Shown one piece after another: positions 16,766 to 24,791 of a stretch of 64,000 nt of DNA; positions within the stretch are counted from its first letter, which is position 1, and each line of letters begins with the position of its first letter. Both the position numbers and the translations under genes were made by a program. The notes beneath the pieces were generated by a model, which worked only from the letters and a program-made list of their open reading frames with translations, had not been told where the DNA came from and made no database searches. Origin of the DNA: Niabella sp. GTDB lineage: Bacteria; Bacteroidota; Bacteroidia; Chitinophagales; Chitinophagaceae. The DNA lies in NCBI GenBank assembly GCA_017744715.1, contig JAGIAT010000007.1:242157-306156 (forward strand), written 5' to 3'.

Positions 16766-17302
16766 TTAAAACTTATTTTTCCACATCATGCTTTCGATGG
16801 GCCGGTCTGGCTGGCTGCTGTATTTGGCGTTTTGCTTCTGGTTGTATTTGACTTCGATCTCTCCCTCAACCGGGAAATAGATCAGCTGGCCGATGGGCAT
16901 GCCTTTATAGATCTTTACCGGTTGTTTTACGGAGATCTCCAGGGTCCAGTGCCCGCAAAAGCCCACATCACCCTTTCCTGCTGTGGCATGAATATCGATA
17001 CCCAGGCGGCCAGTAGAGGATTTACCCTCGAGGAAGGGTACATGCGCGTGCGCTTCGGTATATTCAAGGGTAACACCCAGGTAGAAAATATGGGGATAGA
17101 GCACAAAACCTTCATCAGGAATTTCAAAATAAGCGATCTCATTGTGTTGCCTGGCATCCAGCTGGTGGTTTTTGTACGTAGCCAGCCAGGCGCCCAGGTG
17201 CACATCATAAGAATTACTGCCCAGGCAACCCCGGTCGTAGGGTTTAATGAGAATAGTGCCTTTCTCCATTTCTTCCAGTATGCGCAGGTCCGATAAGATC
17301 AT
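16766..17302 (-). CDS. dcd: dCTP deaminase
   Basis: 178 residues, dUTPase-fold trimer enzyme that makes dUTP from dCTP for thymidylate synthesis. Visible motifs: MILSDLRILEEMEKG start, SNSYDVHLGAWLATY, the signature EGKSSTGRLGIDIHATAG, and GHWTLEISVKQPVKIYKGMP with the catalytic Glu. Slightly shorter than the 193-residue E. coli protein, as usual in Bacteroidota. Divergent from the phosphopantetheinyl transferase gene across 55 bases. Whether it is a bifunctional deaminase/dUTPase cannot be decided by eye. Confidence 0.94.
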   Translation of the reverse strand: MILSDLRILEEMEKGTILIKPYDRGCLGSNSYDVHLGAWLATYKNHQLDARQHNEIAYFEIPDEGFVLYPHIFYLGVTLEYTEAHAHVPFLEGKSSTGRLGIDIHATAGKGDVGFCGHWTLEISVKQPVKIYKGMPIGQLIYFPVEGEIEVKYNQKQNAKYSSQPDRPIESMMWKNKF

Positions 17303-17357
17303 GAGTTGTACTTTGTGAAATCCTTAACTTGCACAAATTAAGTGAATCCGATTATTT

Positions 17358-17966
17358 ATGCCCGTTATTTTTCAAGAAGAAATTAACAATAACACAAGGT
17401 TGGGGATCTGGAAGATCGAGGAGGCACCGGACTTCTTCCGAGAGAAGGTTCCATTGCACCGGGCGGTAACCCATCCGCATAAAATGCTGCAGCACCTGGC
17501 CGGCCGTTTTTTATTACAATATTTGTTTCCCGGTTTCCCGTACCACCTGATACAAATTGCGGAAACGCGCAAACCTTTTCTTCCAGATGAAGCCTTTCAT
17601 TTTTCCATTTCGCATTGCGGCGATTATGCAGCAGCGATTGTAAGCCGCGAGCAGCGGGTGGGGATTGATATTGAAATTTCGGTGGAGAAGGTGGTGACCA
17701 TCCGGCATAAATTCATGAGCCCCGCAGAAATGGAAATCCTGAACCCGCTTTCCATGGAAGAATATACGCAGGTATGGTCGGCCAAAGAGGCCGTATATAA
17801 ATGGTACGGGCTTGGTAAAGTAGATTTCAGGGAACATATCCGGATTACGGCATATAATGATCTGCGGTCTGCTTTTGATTGCCGGTTTATGCTTACGGAT
17901 AGTCGCTTAAAGGTGCACCTGCAGCAGTTATCGGGGCTTTGTTTGAGTTATGTGGTGTCGGAGTAG
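17358..17966 (+). CDS. 4'-phosphopantetheinyl transferase superfamily protein
   Basis: 202 residues, half-barrel transferase that moves phosphopantetheine from CoA to carrier-protein serines. FHFSISHCGDYAAAIVS, the magnesium site in VGIDIEI and WSAKEAVYKWYG are all present. Size and the KP-FLPDEAFHFSISH region are more Sfp/HetI-like than AcpS. May serve fatty-acid or secondary-metabolite carriers; no PKS or NRPS gene is nearby. Confidence 0.9.
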   Translation: MPVIFQEEINNNTRLGIWKIEEAPDFFREKVPLHRAVTHPHKMLQHLAGRFLLQYLFPGFPYHLIQIAETRKPFLPDEAFHFSISHCGDYAAAIVSREQRVGIDIEISVEKVVTIRHKFMSPAEMEILNPLSMEEYTQVWSAKEAVYKWYGLGKVDFREHIRITAYNDLRSAFDCRFMLTDSRLKVHLQQLSGLCLSYVVSE

Positions 17967-17974
17967 TAATATTC

Positions 17975-18405
17975 GTTTAAGGTTCCAGGTTAGATCTTCG
18001 GTTGGAGAAATTTGAAAATTTGAAAGTGTGTGAATTTGGAAATGAAGACCCGGCTATCGTTCGATGATCTTTTCTGCGGTGAAGATCCCATAAAAGGTAT
18101 CAAATCCTCCCTCCGCGATCAGCGTATCATTCCTCCGTCCTCCCACGTCTCCCTGTCCCCCTGAAGCCAACTTTGAATATATACCCGTTTTCAGGGATCA
18201 GTCATCAGTCTTCAGTTATCAGTAAGGAGCACCAAGTATTAAACGGATCCAACTTGAAACGTTGAACCTTATTAAATTTGAAAATTTGAAGATGTGGAAA
18301 TGTGGAAATGAAGCGTTAGTGAATAGTTAATGGGTATTAGGCAATGGATCATCATGCATAAAAACGAATCTAACCTTAAACCTGGAACGTTAAACCTGAA
18401 ACAAA
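17975..18405. repeat. Intergenic repeats including an inverted C2 unit
   Basis: Between the PPTase and recN stops. About 18005-18055 carries the linker GAAATTTGAAAATTTGAAA and GGAAATGAAGACCCGG, matched in reverse at 42145-42197. About 18195-18225 is the CAGTCTTCAGTTATCAG linker. About 18240-18370 is a reverse copy of C2, the unit present twice at 1-238. 18371-18405 is an AACCTTAAACCTGGAACG linker. No gene is seen. Confidence 0.75.
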
Positions 18406-18408
18406 AAC

Positions 18409-20064
18409 CTAAGCCTGTACCATTTCCCTGGCGTTCTCCAACGCCGCGGCTGTGGGCTTTTCGCCGCTGAGCATTTTTGCGATGGCCGTGATCCGTTCTT
18501 CGGTATCGAGCTGGCGCATGCCGGTGCGTACCTGTTTTCCGGATACTTCCTTGTATACAAAATAGTGGGCATCGGCACGGCCGGCAATCTGCGGCTGATG
18601 GGTGATGCAGATTACCTGACGGCTGGTGGCCAGGTCCTTCATAATAATACCTACCTGTTTGGCCGCTTCGCCGGAAATACCGGTGTCAATTTCATCAAAG
18701 ATGAGGGTGGGCAGGTTCATCCGCTGGGCTACAAGGCTTTTGATGCAAAGCATCAGGCGGCTTAGCTCACCACCGCTGGCTACTTTATTCACCGGTTTAA
18801 ACTGTCCGCTTTTATTGGCATCAAACAGGAAATCCACGGCATCGGCTCCCTGAACACCCAGGGCCTTTTTCTCAAAAGAAACCCGGAGTGCTGCATTGGG
18901 CATGCCCACCTGGGTAAGAAGGGTATCTACTTTTTTCTCAAAGGGGGCGATCTGCTTTTTACGGGCTTCTGAAATTTTTTGTGCCAGGGCTTCCGCTGAA
19001 AGCCGGCGCTGTTCGGTAGCCGCTTCCAGGGCGGCAATATCTTCCTGTATATGCGCGGCGCCCTGCAATTTTTCTTCCAGCTCTTTTTGCAGGATCAGCA
19101 GTTCATTGGTCGATTGTACCCCATGCTTTTTCTGCAACCGGTAACCCATTGAAAGCCGGTCGCTCAGGGTTTCTATCTTTTCGGGATCGTAATGAATGGC
19201 ATTGCTGATATGTTCCAGCTCCGCTGCAATGTCCTGCAATTCTACCTGTGCACTGTTTAACCGGCTTACCAGGTCGGGCAGGTCTTTATGAAAATTGCTG
19301 TAGTTGCCCAGCAGGTGCGCGATGCTTTTCAACTGCTGTACCAATGGTTGCTCGCCCTCTTCCAGTTCGCTGTATGCCCGGCCCAATGCACCTTTAATGC
19401 CTTCGGAGTTGGAAAGGAGTTTGAGCGAAGCATCGATCTCTTCCAGTTCGTTTTCCCGGAAGTTGGCCTCTGCCAGTTCATCGTATTGAAACTGGTTATA
19501 GTCGCTTTCTTTGTCCAGCTGTGCCTGCTGTTCTTTCAGATGCTCCAGCTTTTTCTTATGTTGTTGCCATTCGGCAAATGTTAACCGGTAATCGCTGATC
19601 AATTTTGTATTGCTGGCCAGCGCATCCAGTACATGCACCTGGAAGCCCGTATCGCCCAGTTGAAGGGTGTCAAATTGCTGGTGCAGGTCTACCAGCAGGG
19701 AACTCAGCTGCTGTAACTGCGCCAGGTTCACCGGGGTATCATTGATAAACGCGCGGCTTTTACCATTGATGCCGATCTCCCGCCGGATGGTAATTTCAGG
19801 AGCGGGGTCAAGATCGTTGGCTTCCAGGAATTGGGTGATCTCGCTTACGGCGCCGGGTGTAAACAATCCTTCGATAATGCATTTCTTTTCCTTGTCCACC
19901 AGTGCGGCAGTGTCTGCCCGTTCGCCCAGTATAAGCGATAAGGCCCCCAGTATGATTGATTTCCCCGCGCCGGTTTCACCGGTTACAATATTCATCCCGT
20001 TAGAGAATTGGATCTCCAGGGTATCGATGATTACGTAGTTCCTGATATGTAGTTGTTTCAGCAT
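18409..20064 (-). CDS. recN: DNA repair protein RecN
   Basis: 551-residue SMC-like ATPase of double-strand-break repair. Starts MLKQLHIRNYVIIDTLEI, Walker A GETGAGKS at about 35-42, long central coiled coil, ABC signature ASGGELSRLMLCIKSL and Walker B LIFDEIDTGISGEA near the C-terminus, then ITHQPQIAGRAD. An upstream ATG would add eight hydrophobic residues ahead of the conserved start, so 20064 is used. Single gene; followed by repeats. Confidence 0.96.
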   Translation of the reverse strand: MLKQLHIRNYVIIDTLEIQFSNGMNIVTGETGAGKSIILGALSLILGERADTAALVDKEKKCIIEGLFTPGAVSEITQFLEANDLDPAPEITIRREIGINGKSRAFINDTPVNLAQLQQLSSLLVDLHQQFDTLQLGDTGFQVHVLDALASNTKLISDYRLTFAEWQQHKKKLEHLKEQQAQLDKESDYNQFQYDELAEANFRENELEEIDASLKLLSNSEGIKGALGRAYSELEEGEQPLVQQLKSIAHLLGNYSNFHKDLPDLVSRLNSAQVELQDIAAELEHISNAIHYDPEKIETLSDRLSMGYRLQKKHGVQSTNELLILQKELEEKLQGAAHIQEDIAALEAATEQRRLSAEALAQKISEARKKQIAPFEKKVDTLLTQVGMPNAALRVSFEKKALGVQGADAVDFLFDANKSGQFKPVNKVASGGELSRLMLCIKSLVAQRMNLPTLIFDEIDTGISGEAAKQVGIIMKDLATSRQVICITHQPQIAGRADAHYFVYKEVSGKQVRTGMRQLDTEERITAIAKMLSGEKPTAAALENAREMVQA

Positions 20065-20202
20065 CGGAAGGCAAATTAAGAAAAACAATGTTCAAATCTC
20101 CATTCTGGATTCCATATTTCTGTTTACGAACGGGTTTAAACGCGGACCTGGGGCAGGCGTTTATGAACAACGGGCGGATGCAGCGGAATTGGAAATAAAA
20201 AA

Positions 20203-20224
20203 CCCCCATTCTTGCAAATGGGGG
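20203..20224 (-). terminator. Intrinsic terminator (distal of a tandem pair)
   Basis: Perfect 8-bp stem CCCCCATT/AATGGGGG with a 6-base loop; on the minus strand it is followed by a T-rich run (TTTTTTATTT). Second of two hairpins behind the CdsZ-like gene. Confidence 0.8.
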
Positions 20225-20236
20225 AAAATAAAAAAG

Positions 20237-20256
20237 CCTGTCTGCAGGCAGACAGG
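20237..20256 (-). terminator. Intrinsic terminator (proximal) for the nif3/cdsZ-like operon
   Basis: Stem CCTGTCTGC/GCAGACAGG, nine pairs with a tiny loop, followed on the minus strand by CTTTTTTATTTT. It lies 10 bases past the stop of the zinc-ribbon coiled-coil gene. Confidence 0.8.
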
Positions 20257-20266
20257 AAAAAAGAAT

Positions 20267-21022
20267 TTATTTTACTTCAACGTTGTTGTGCAGCTCTTCA
20301 TCCACCAGGATACGGCCGCAGTTTTCACAAGCGATGATTTTCTTATGTTGTTTGATCTCGCTTTGCTTTTGAGGAGGGATCGCATAAAAGCATCCGCCGC
20401 AGGCATCGCGCACTACCGGTACTACTGCCAGTCCGTTACGGAAGTTACCGCGGATTTTTTCGTAGCTGGCCAGCAGGCGGGGTTCTACATTTTCCTTGGC
20501 GGCTTCGGAAAGTTTCTGGTATTCTTTCTCTTCTTTTTCGTTGGCAGAGATGATTTTTTCGAGTTCGGTCTTTTTCAGATCCAGCACGCCTTCTTTAGCG
20601 CCCAGGTTCTTCTTGGCTTTTTCCAGCAGTACTACTTTCTCAGAAATTTCTTCATTTGCGTCTTTGATATGCTTTTCGGCCAGTTTGATCTCCAGCTGTT
20701 GCATTTCGATCTCTTTATTGATCGCTTCAAATTCACGGTTGTTTTTTACATTCTCACTGTCCTTCTCGTATTTTTTGATCAGTTCTTCCGATTCTTTGAT
20801 TGCCCCTTTCCGCTCTTCAATGAATTCTGTAACGCCGTTGATCTCTTCCTCAATGCGTGTTTGCCGGGAATGCAGCCCCTGGATCTCATCTTCCAGATCA
20901 GCTACTTCCATGGGCAGCTCACCTTTTAAAATTTTGATCTCATCCAGCTTGCTGTCAATTTTTTGCAGGTTGATGAGGGAGCCCAGTTTTTCTTCAATTG
21001 AAAACTCTTTAATTTGTGGCAT
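20267..21022 (-). CDS. CdsZ-like C4-type zinc-ribbon coiled-coil protein
   Basis: 251 residues: about 200 residues of charged coiled coil (LINLQKIDSKLDEIKILKG onward) and a C-terminal C4 zinc ribbon (DACGGCFYAIPP ... IIACENCGRIL). This is the zf-RING_7/HP0958 family, for which roles in RNA or nucleic-acid binding have been proposed. It is downstream of the Nif3-like gene, 54 bases apart on the same strand, an association also known in Helicobacter (HP0959-HP0958). Ends at tandem terminators. Confidence 0.88.
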   Translation of the reverse strand: MPQIKEFSIEEKLGSLINLQKIDSKLDEIKILKGELPMEVADLEDEIQGLHSRQTRIEEEINGVTEFIEERKGAIKESEELIKKYEKDSENVKNNREFEAINKEIEMQQLEIKLAEKHIKDANEEISEKVVLLEKAKKNLGAKEGVLDLKKTELEKIISANEKEEKEYQKLSEAAKENVEPRLLASYEKIRGNFRNGLAVVPVVRDACGGCFYAIPPQKQSEIKQHKKIIACENCGRILVDEELHNNVEVK

Positions 21023-21076
21023 ATGTTTCTTACTGTTTGAATGTGTTTTAAAAATCAGACAATCAAAAAATCCGCG

Positions 21077-22171
21077 TTACAAATAGTGCACGGGATTGGT
21101 ATTTATTGCTGTTTTAAGGACGGCAAAGTTAGGGATTTTTTCCTGTAAAACGTGTTGGAGCAATTCTATGGTAAACTGTTCGCTTTCATAATGTCCGATA
21201 TCTGCCAGCAGGATTTTTCCATCTGCGTCAAAGAATTCGTGGTATTTGATATCTGCGCTGATGTATGCATCTGATCCTGAATTGATTGCGGTTTTTGTTA
21301 AAAAGCTGCCGGCGCCTCCGCAGATGCTTACTTTTTTGATTTTTCTCCCCCGGAGGGCGGTATGGCGTACCACGGAAAGGTTGAAGACGGCCTTCAGTTT
21401 CCGGAGAAAGTCGGTTTCTTCCAGTGCCTCCTGAAATTCCCCGGTAATACCGGAACCTATTTCCTGGTGGAGGTTATTTAATGCAATGGTTTCATACGCC
21501 ACTTCTTCATAGGGGTGGTTTTCGCGCAGCGCGGTGAGGATTTTATTTTTCAGGTAAAACGGATACAGGATCTCTATTTTCAGTTCCTCAGCTTCGTGCC
21601 GGACCCCGATTTCCCCGGAAAAGGGTTGGGCATCATTTCCCGGAAGAAAGGTTCCTTTGCCCGTTGCGGCAAAGCTGCATTCCCGGTAATGGCCAATTTC
21701 GCCGCCACCGGCCGCAAAAATGGCGGCACGTACTTTTTCTGCGTATTCCGGCGGTACAAAAAAATAAAGCTTTTCAAGCTGCCGTTCCTTTGGAGCCAGT
21801 ATTTGCAGGTTGGTCAATCCGAGCTTTTCAGCAATCTTTCCGTTTACACCGTGCAGCACATTGTCGAGGTTGGTATGGATGGCATAAATGGCAATATCCT
21901 GTTTGATGGCTTTAATAAGGGTACGTTCTACGTAATTATTGCCATTGATCTTTTTCAGGCCGGAAAAAACAATGGGGTGGTGGGCAATCACCAGGTTGCA
22001 GTTTTTTTCGATGGCTTCATCCACTACGGTTTCAACCGCATCCAGGCAGCACAGGATACCGGTACATTGCCAATCCGGCCGGCCGGTGAGTAACCCGGCA
22101 TTGTCATAGCTTTCCTGCAGGGCAGGAGGGGCAATATGCTCCAGGATTTTTATAATGGAACCGATGGTCAT
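21077..22171 (-). CDS. Nif3-like dinuclear metal centre protein (YbgI/DUF34 family)
   Basis: 364 residues, the long form with an inserted CutA/PII-like domain at about 125-230 (LEKLYFFVPPEYAEKV..). Metal ligands are visible in LVIAHHPIVFSG and, near the end, in DIKYHEFFDA and DIGHYESEQF. Opening SIIKILEHIAPPALQESYDNAGLLTG is typical. Biochemical role is unsettled (GTP cyclohydrolase-like or metal-related activities have been suggested for relatives). First gene of a two-gene operon with the zinc-ribbon protein. Confidence 0.93.
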   Translation of the reverse strand: MTIGSIIKILEHIAPPALQESYDNAGLLTGRPDWQCTGILCCLDAVETVVDEAIEKNCNLVIAHHPIVFSGLKKINGNNYVERTLIKAIKQDIAIYAIHTNLDNVLHGVNGKIAEKLGLTNLQILAPKERQLEKLYFFVPPEYAEKVRAAIFAAGGGEIGHYRECSFAATGKGTFLPGNDAQPFSGEIGVRHEAEELKIEILYPFYLKNKILTALRENHPYEEVAYETIALNNLHQEIGSGITGEFQEALEETDFLRKLKAVFNLSVVRHTALRGRKIKKVSICGGAGSFLTKTAINSGSDAYISADIKYHEFFDADGKILLADIGHYESEQFTIELLQHVLQEKIPNFAVLKTAINTNPVHYL

Positions 22172-22187
22172 ATAAAAAGTTTGGCGA

Positions 22188-22220
22188 TAAAGATAAGCCT
22201 GCGGAATTTAAAATAACCAA
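22188..22220 (-). promoter_or_regulatory. Candidate promoter for the nif3-like operon
   Basis: On the minus strand: TTGG, 21 bases, TATCTTTA, then ATG 17 bases later. This is close to TTTG-N19-21-TAnnTTTG with one mismatch in each box. Confidence 0.4.
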
Positions 22221-22296
22221 TATGGAATTTTAAATTTAAAAGTAAAGAGCCGCTTATTACTGCACCCGTTTTGCATGCACTATTCCTTATTTTCAT

Positions 22297-24681
22297 TTAT
22301 TGCCGCTCCGGGTTCACATACTGTTCCAGCATCAATAACTTACCGGTGGTGGTAATGCCCTCGGCTACAATTTTAAACCGCCGGGTGCGGTCGTTATTGT
22401 AAAAGGGAATGGCAATGCGCTGGTCTTTTCCGGATATGAATAGTTCCGGTTTCCAGTTGAGGGTAAGCCGGTAATCGGTGTATTGATTTGCTGCCGGAGT
22501 AGCATAATCAGGCGCATAAAACTCTTTCATGATACTGTACCCTTCATAGTCAACAATGGTTGCGGAAGATTCCATGGCATCGTTGAGTTCGTTGCCCCGC
22601 TTGGTGTATACGGCCAGCACACCGCCCGCTCCGCCACCGGGCGCACCCACAAAATTGGGGAATACTTTTACCAGGGCAATGTCGGAAGGCGGAATAGCTT
22701 CGATCATGCCGGCATCCACCGGCATTTCATCGAGGTACAGCTGCATGGCTTGCTGCGCCCCGGCCTGCCGGTAAAAAAGCCGGTAATTTCCAAACTGCCC
22801 GCCGCGCTCTATGGTCAAACTGGGAATCCGTCCCTGCAGGTAATCAAAAATGTTCTGGTTAGGAATAAACTCCCGTGTAAGATCCATCGTGCGGGCATTG
22901 ATGCCGCCGGCAAACAGCCCGCTCATATACTGCTCTTCCAGTTTTTGCATACGGGTTTTGGTGCCCAGTACCACTACACTATCCAGCATTACACCCTCAC
23001 CACGGGTATAATCGAAGTAGGCCGTACCCATTTTTGAGGCAAGGGCAGCGCCGGCACTGGCTGCAGGATCGAAGGGCAGCTTTAAAGGCGGCAGCGCATA
23101 GGAGCGCGTAAGAGAATCGGCGTTTAATTTTATGGTGAGGAATTTGTTTTTCTTCCCCATTACATCGCTGAAGAGTACCCGGGCCTTATTAAAAAAGATC
23201 ATCGAATCCATTTTGAACCGGCCTTCGGCATCTGTTTTAATCGTTTGTAAACTGCGTCCGGAATCGGTGGCCACCCACACCAGCAAATCGCGGTCGGCAA
23301 AGGATTTGCCGGAGCCCGCTACGGTGGCCTTGCCGGAAAGACTGATAAAGCCGGGGTCTTTATGCTGCGGCTCCGGCAGGGTGTTGGCGGCTACATCGGT
23401 CCATTTAAACCGGCGCCAGCCGTTGGTAAGCATCAGGAGTTCCACTGCTGCTGTTGCCCCGGGTTCATTGCTAAGGTAATAAGCCGGCTCATGTACATAT
23501 CCCGGGATATCGCTGGTAAGCAGGAATGTACTGTAAATATTCTGCGGCCGGTAACCTCCGGATTCGTAATCCGCATCGGTAACAGAAACAGAAAAGTTGC
23601 CGGTTACGCTATCCGGTAGTGTAATACTGAAATGATTTTTTTTGCGGGGAGCCGTATTCAGTGTATCGGCCCTGAAGGTAGCCGGCAGCATATATTCTTT
23701 ATTGTTAACAAAGGTTAACCGCTCAGCAAGCGGCATTCCATCCTTGTTGAAAAAGGTGATCTGCAACACGCCGGAGGGAAGGTTGCCGGTTTGAATAATA
23801 CCGCTGATCTTGTTGCCGGCGGCTGGTGTCAGCGGTTGTTTAAATACGACCTGGTGCTGCATCTGGCCTGCCATATACGCCGGTGTTTGCCGACTGCCGC
23901 GGTAATTGAGGGTAAATGATTTGCCGCCGGCTTCGTTTACCAGGTTTAACACCAGGCCTTCAGGGCTGCTTTCCGGCAGGCTCACCGGTGGCTGTCCGGC
24001 AAGCAGCGCATGGTAACGCATGCCGGCAGCAGGAGTAAGCGTAAATTGTCCCATGCCGTCATGCCGGCTGGTAAACCGGGTAATGATCCGGTTCTGTTCA
24101 TCCCTGATTTCCCCGGAAACCGTTGCCGGCAGCCCGTTGGCGTCAACAGCTTTAAACGCTATATTATTGGCGAGGCCGGAGACCAGGTTTCCGCCTTCGG
24201 GAAAAAAGCGGAGATCCGTCGCTGCCGGAGCGGGGGATGATGCGGTACGCTGTTTATTGCGTCCATAGATCAGGATCCGTTGTGAAAACAGGTAGCGTTT
24301 GTCGAAATTGAGCATCAGGGGCGTGTAGGCCCGTAATTGATAGGAGCCGGTGGGAAGCGAATCCGGCAGGTCGAACTGGCCATAAGAAAGCGCGCCGAAA
24401 ACCGGAACGATTTTTTTGATGACCAGGGCTGACCGGTTATTTAACAGTTCAACAAATAAGGTTGAGTTGGCTGCCGAAGGCAGAAAACCTGCTATGAAAT
24501 AGGCCTTGAACCACAGCGTTTGCCCGGAAAAATACGCTTCGCGGTCAAGCTGCAGGTATGTTTTCTCAATGGGATTTTTTTCATTCCATATATCCAGGCG
24601 GGTAACAAAGTCCTGGCCAAACGCCGGGGCCGCGCTGATGACGATGAGCAGGGCGGCCATAAGTTTAAAAAAGCGCATCAT
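22297..24681 (-). CDS. Secreted MG2-domain protein with TonB-plug-like domain (paralogue 1)
   Basis: 794 residues. Signal peptide about 1-22 (..SAAPAFGQ). About 25-145 is an alpha-2-macroglobulin MG2-like domain (EKTYLQLDREAYFSGQTLWF, SYQLRAYTPLML); further beta domains follow (about 150-430); a Cna/carboxypeptidase-regulatory-like segment is at about 445-530; about 590-700 looks like a TonB-receptor plug (NIFDYLQGRIPSLTIERGG, LYLDEMPVDA, VLAVYTKRG), but no beta barrel follows. Paralogous to the next gene upstream. Such proteins are frequent in Bacteroidota and of unknown function; an outer-membrane-associated accessory role is a guess. M2 could equally be the start. Confidence 0.8.
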   Translation of the reverse strand: MMRFFKLMAALLIVISAAPAFGQDFVTRLDIWNEKNPIEKTYLQLDREAYFSGQTLWFKAYFIAGFLPSAANSTLFVELLNNRSALVIKKIVPVFGALSYGQFDLPDSLPTGSYQLRAYTPLMLNFDKRYLFSQRILIYGRNKQRTASSPAPAATDLRFFPEGGNLVSGLANNIAFKAVDANGLPATVSGEIRDEQNRIITRFTSRHDGMGQFTLTPAAGMRYHALLAGQPPVSLPESSPEGLVLNLVNEAGGKSFTLNYRGSRQTPAYMAGQMQHQVVFKQPLTPAAGNKISGIIQTGNLPSGVLQITFFNKDGMPLAERLTFVNNKEYMLPATFRADTLNTAPRKKNHFSITLPDSVTGNFSVSVTDADYESGGYRPQNIYSTFLLTSDIPGYVHEPAYYLSNEPGATAAVELLMLTNGWRRFKWTDVAANTLPEPQHKDPGFISLSGKATVAGSGKSFADRDLLVWVATDSGRSLQTIKTDAEGRFKMDSMIFFNKARVLFSDVMGKKNKFLTIKLNADSLTRSYALPPLKLPFDPAASAGAALASKMGTAYFDYTRGEGVMLDSVVVLGTKTRMQKLEEQYMSGLFAGGINARTMDLTREFIPNQNIFDYLQGRIPSLTIERGGQFGNYRLFYRQAGAQQAMQLYLDEMPVDAGMIEAIPPSDIALVKVFPNFVGAPGGGAGGVLAVYTKRGNELNDAMESSATIVDYEGYSIMKEFYAPDYATPAANQYTDYRLTLNWKPELFISGKDQRIAIPFYNNDRTRRFKIVAEGITTTGKLLMLEQYVNPERQ

Positions 24682-24791
24682 TACCTGATGTTTTATAAGA
24701 AAATTACAAAATAATCTGCAAATGGTTTTTGGATTGCAGCTATTTTGAGATGCGCTTGCGGCAGCTATTACACAACGGGTTCCCGGAAAAA

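Noticed and set aside
20189..20929. Long plus-strand open frame opposite the CdsZ-like gene
   Set aside because: Phe-rich mirror of a Glu/Lys-rich coiled coil; no start context or family.
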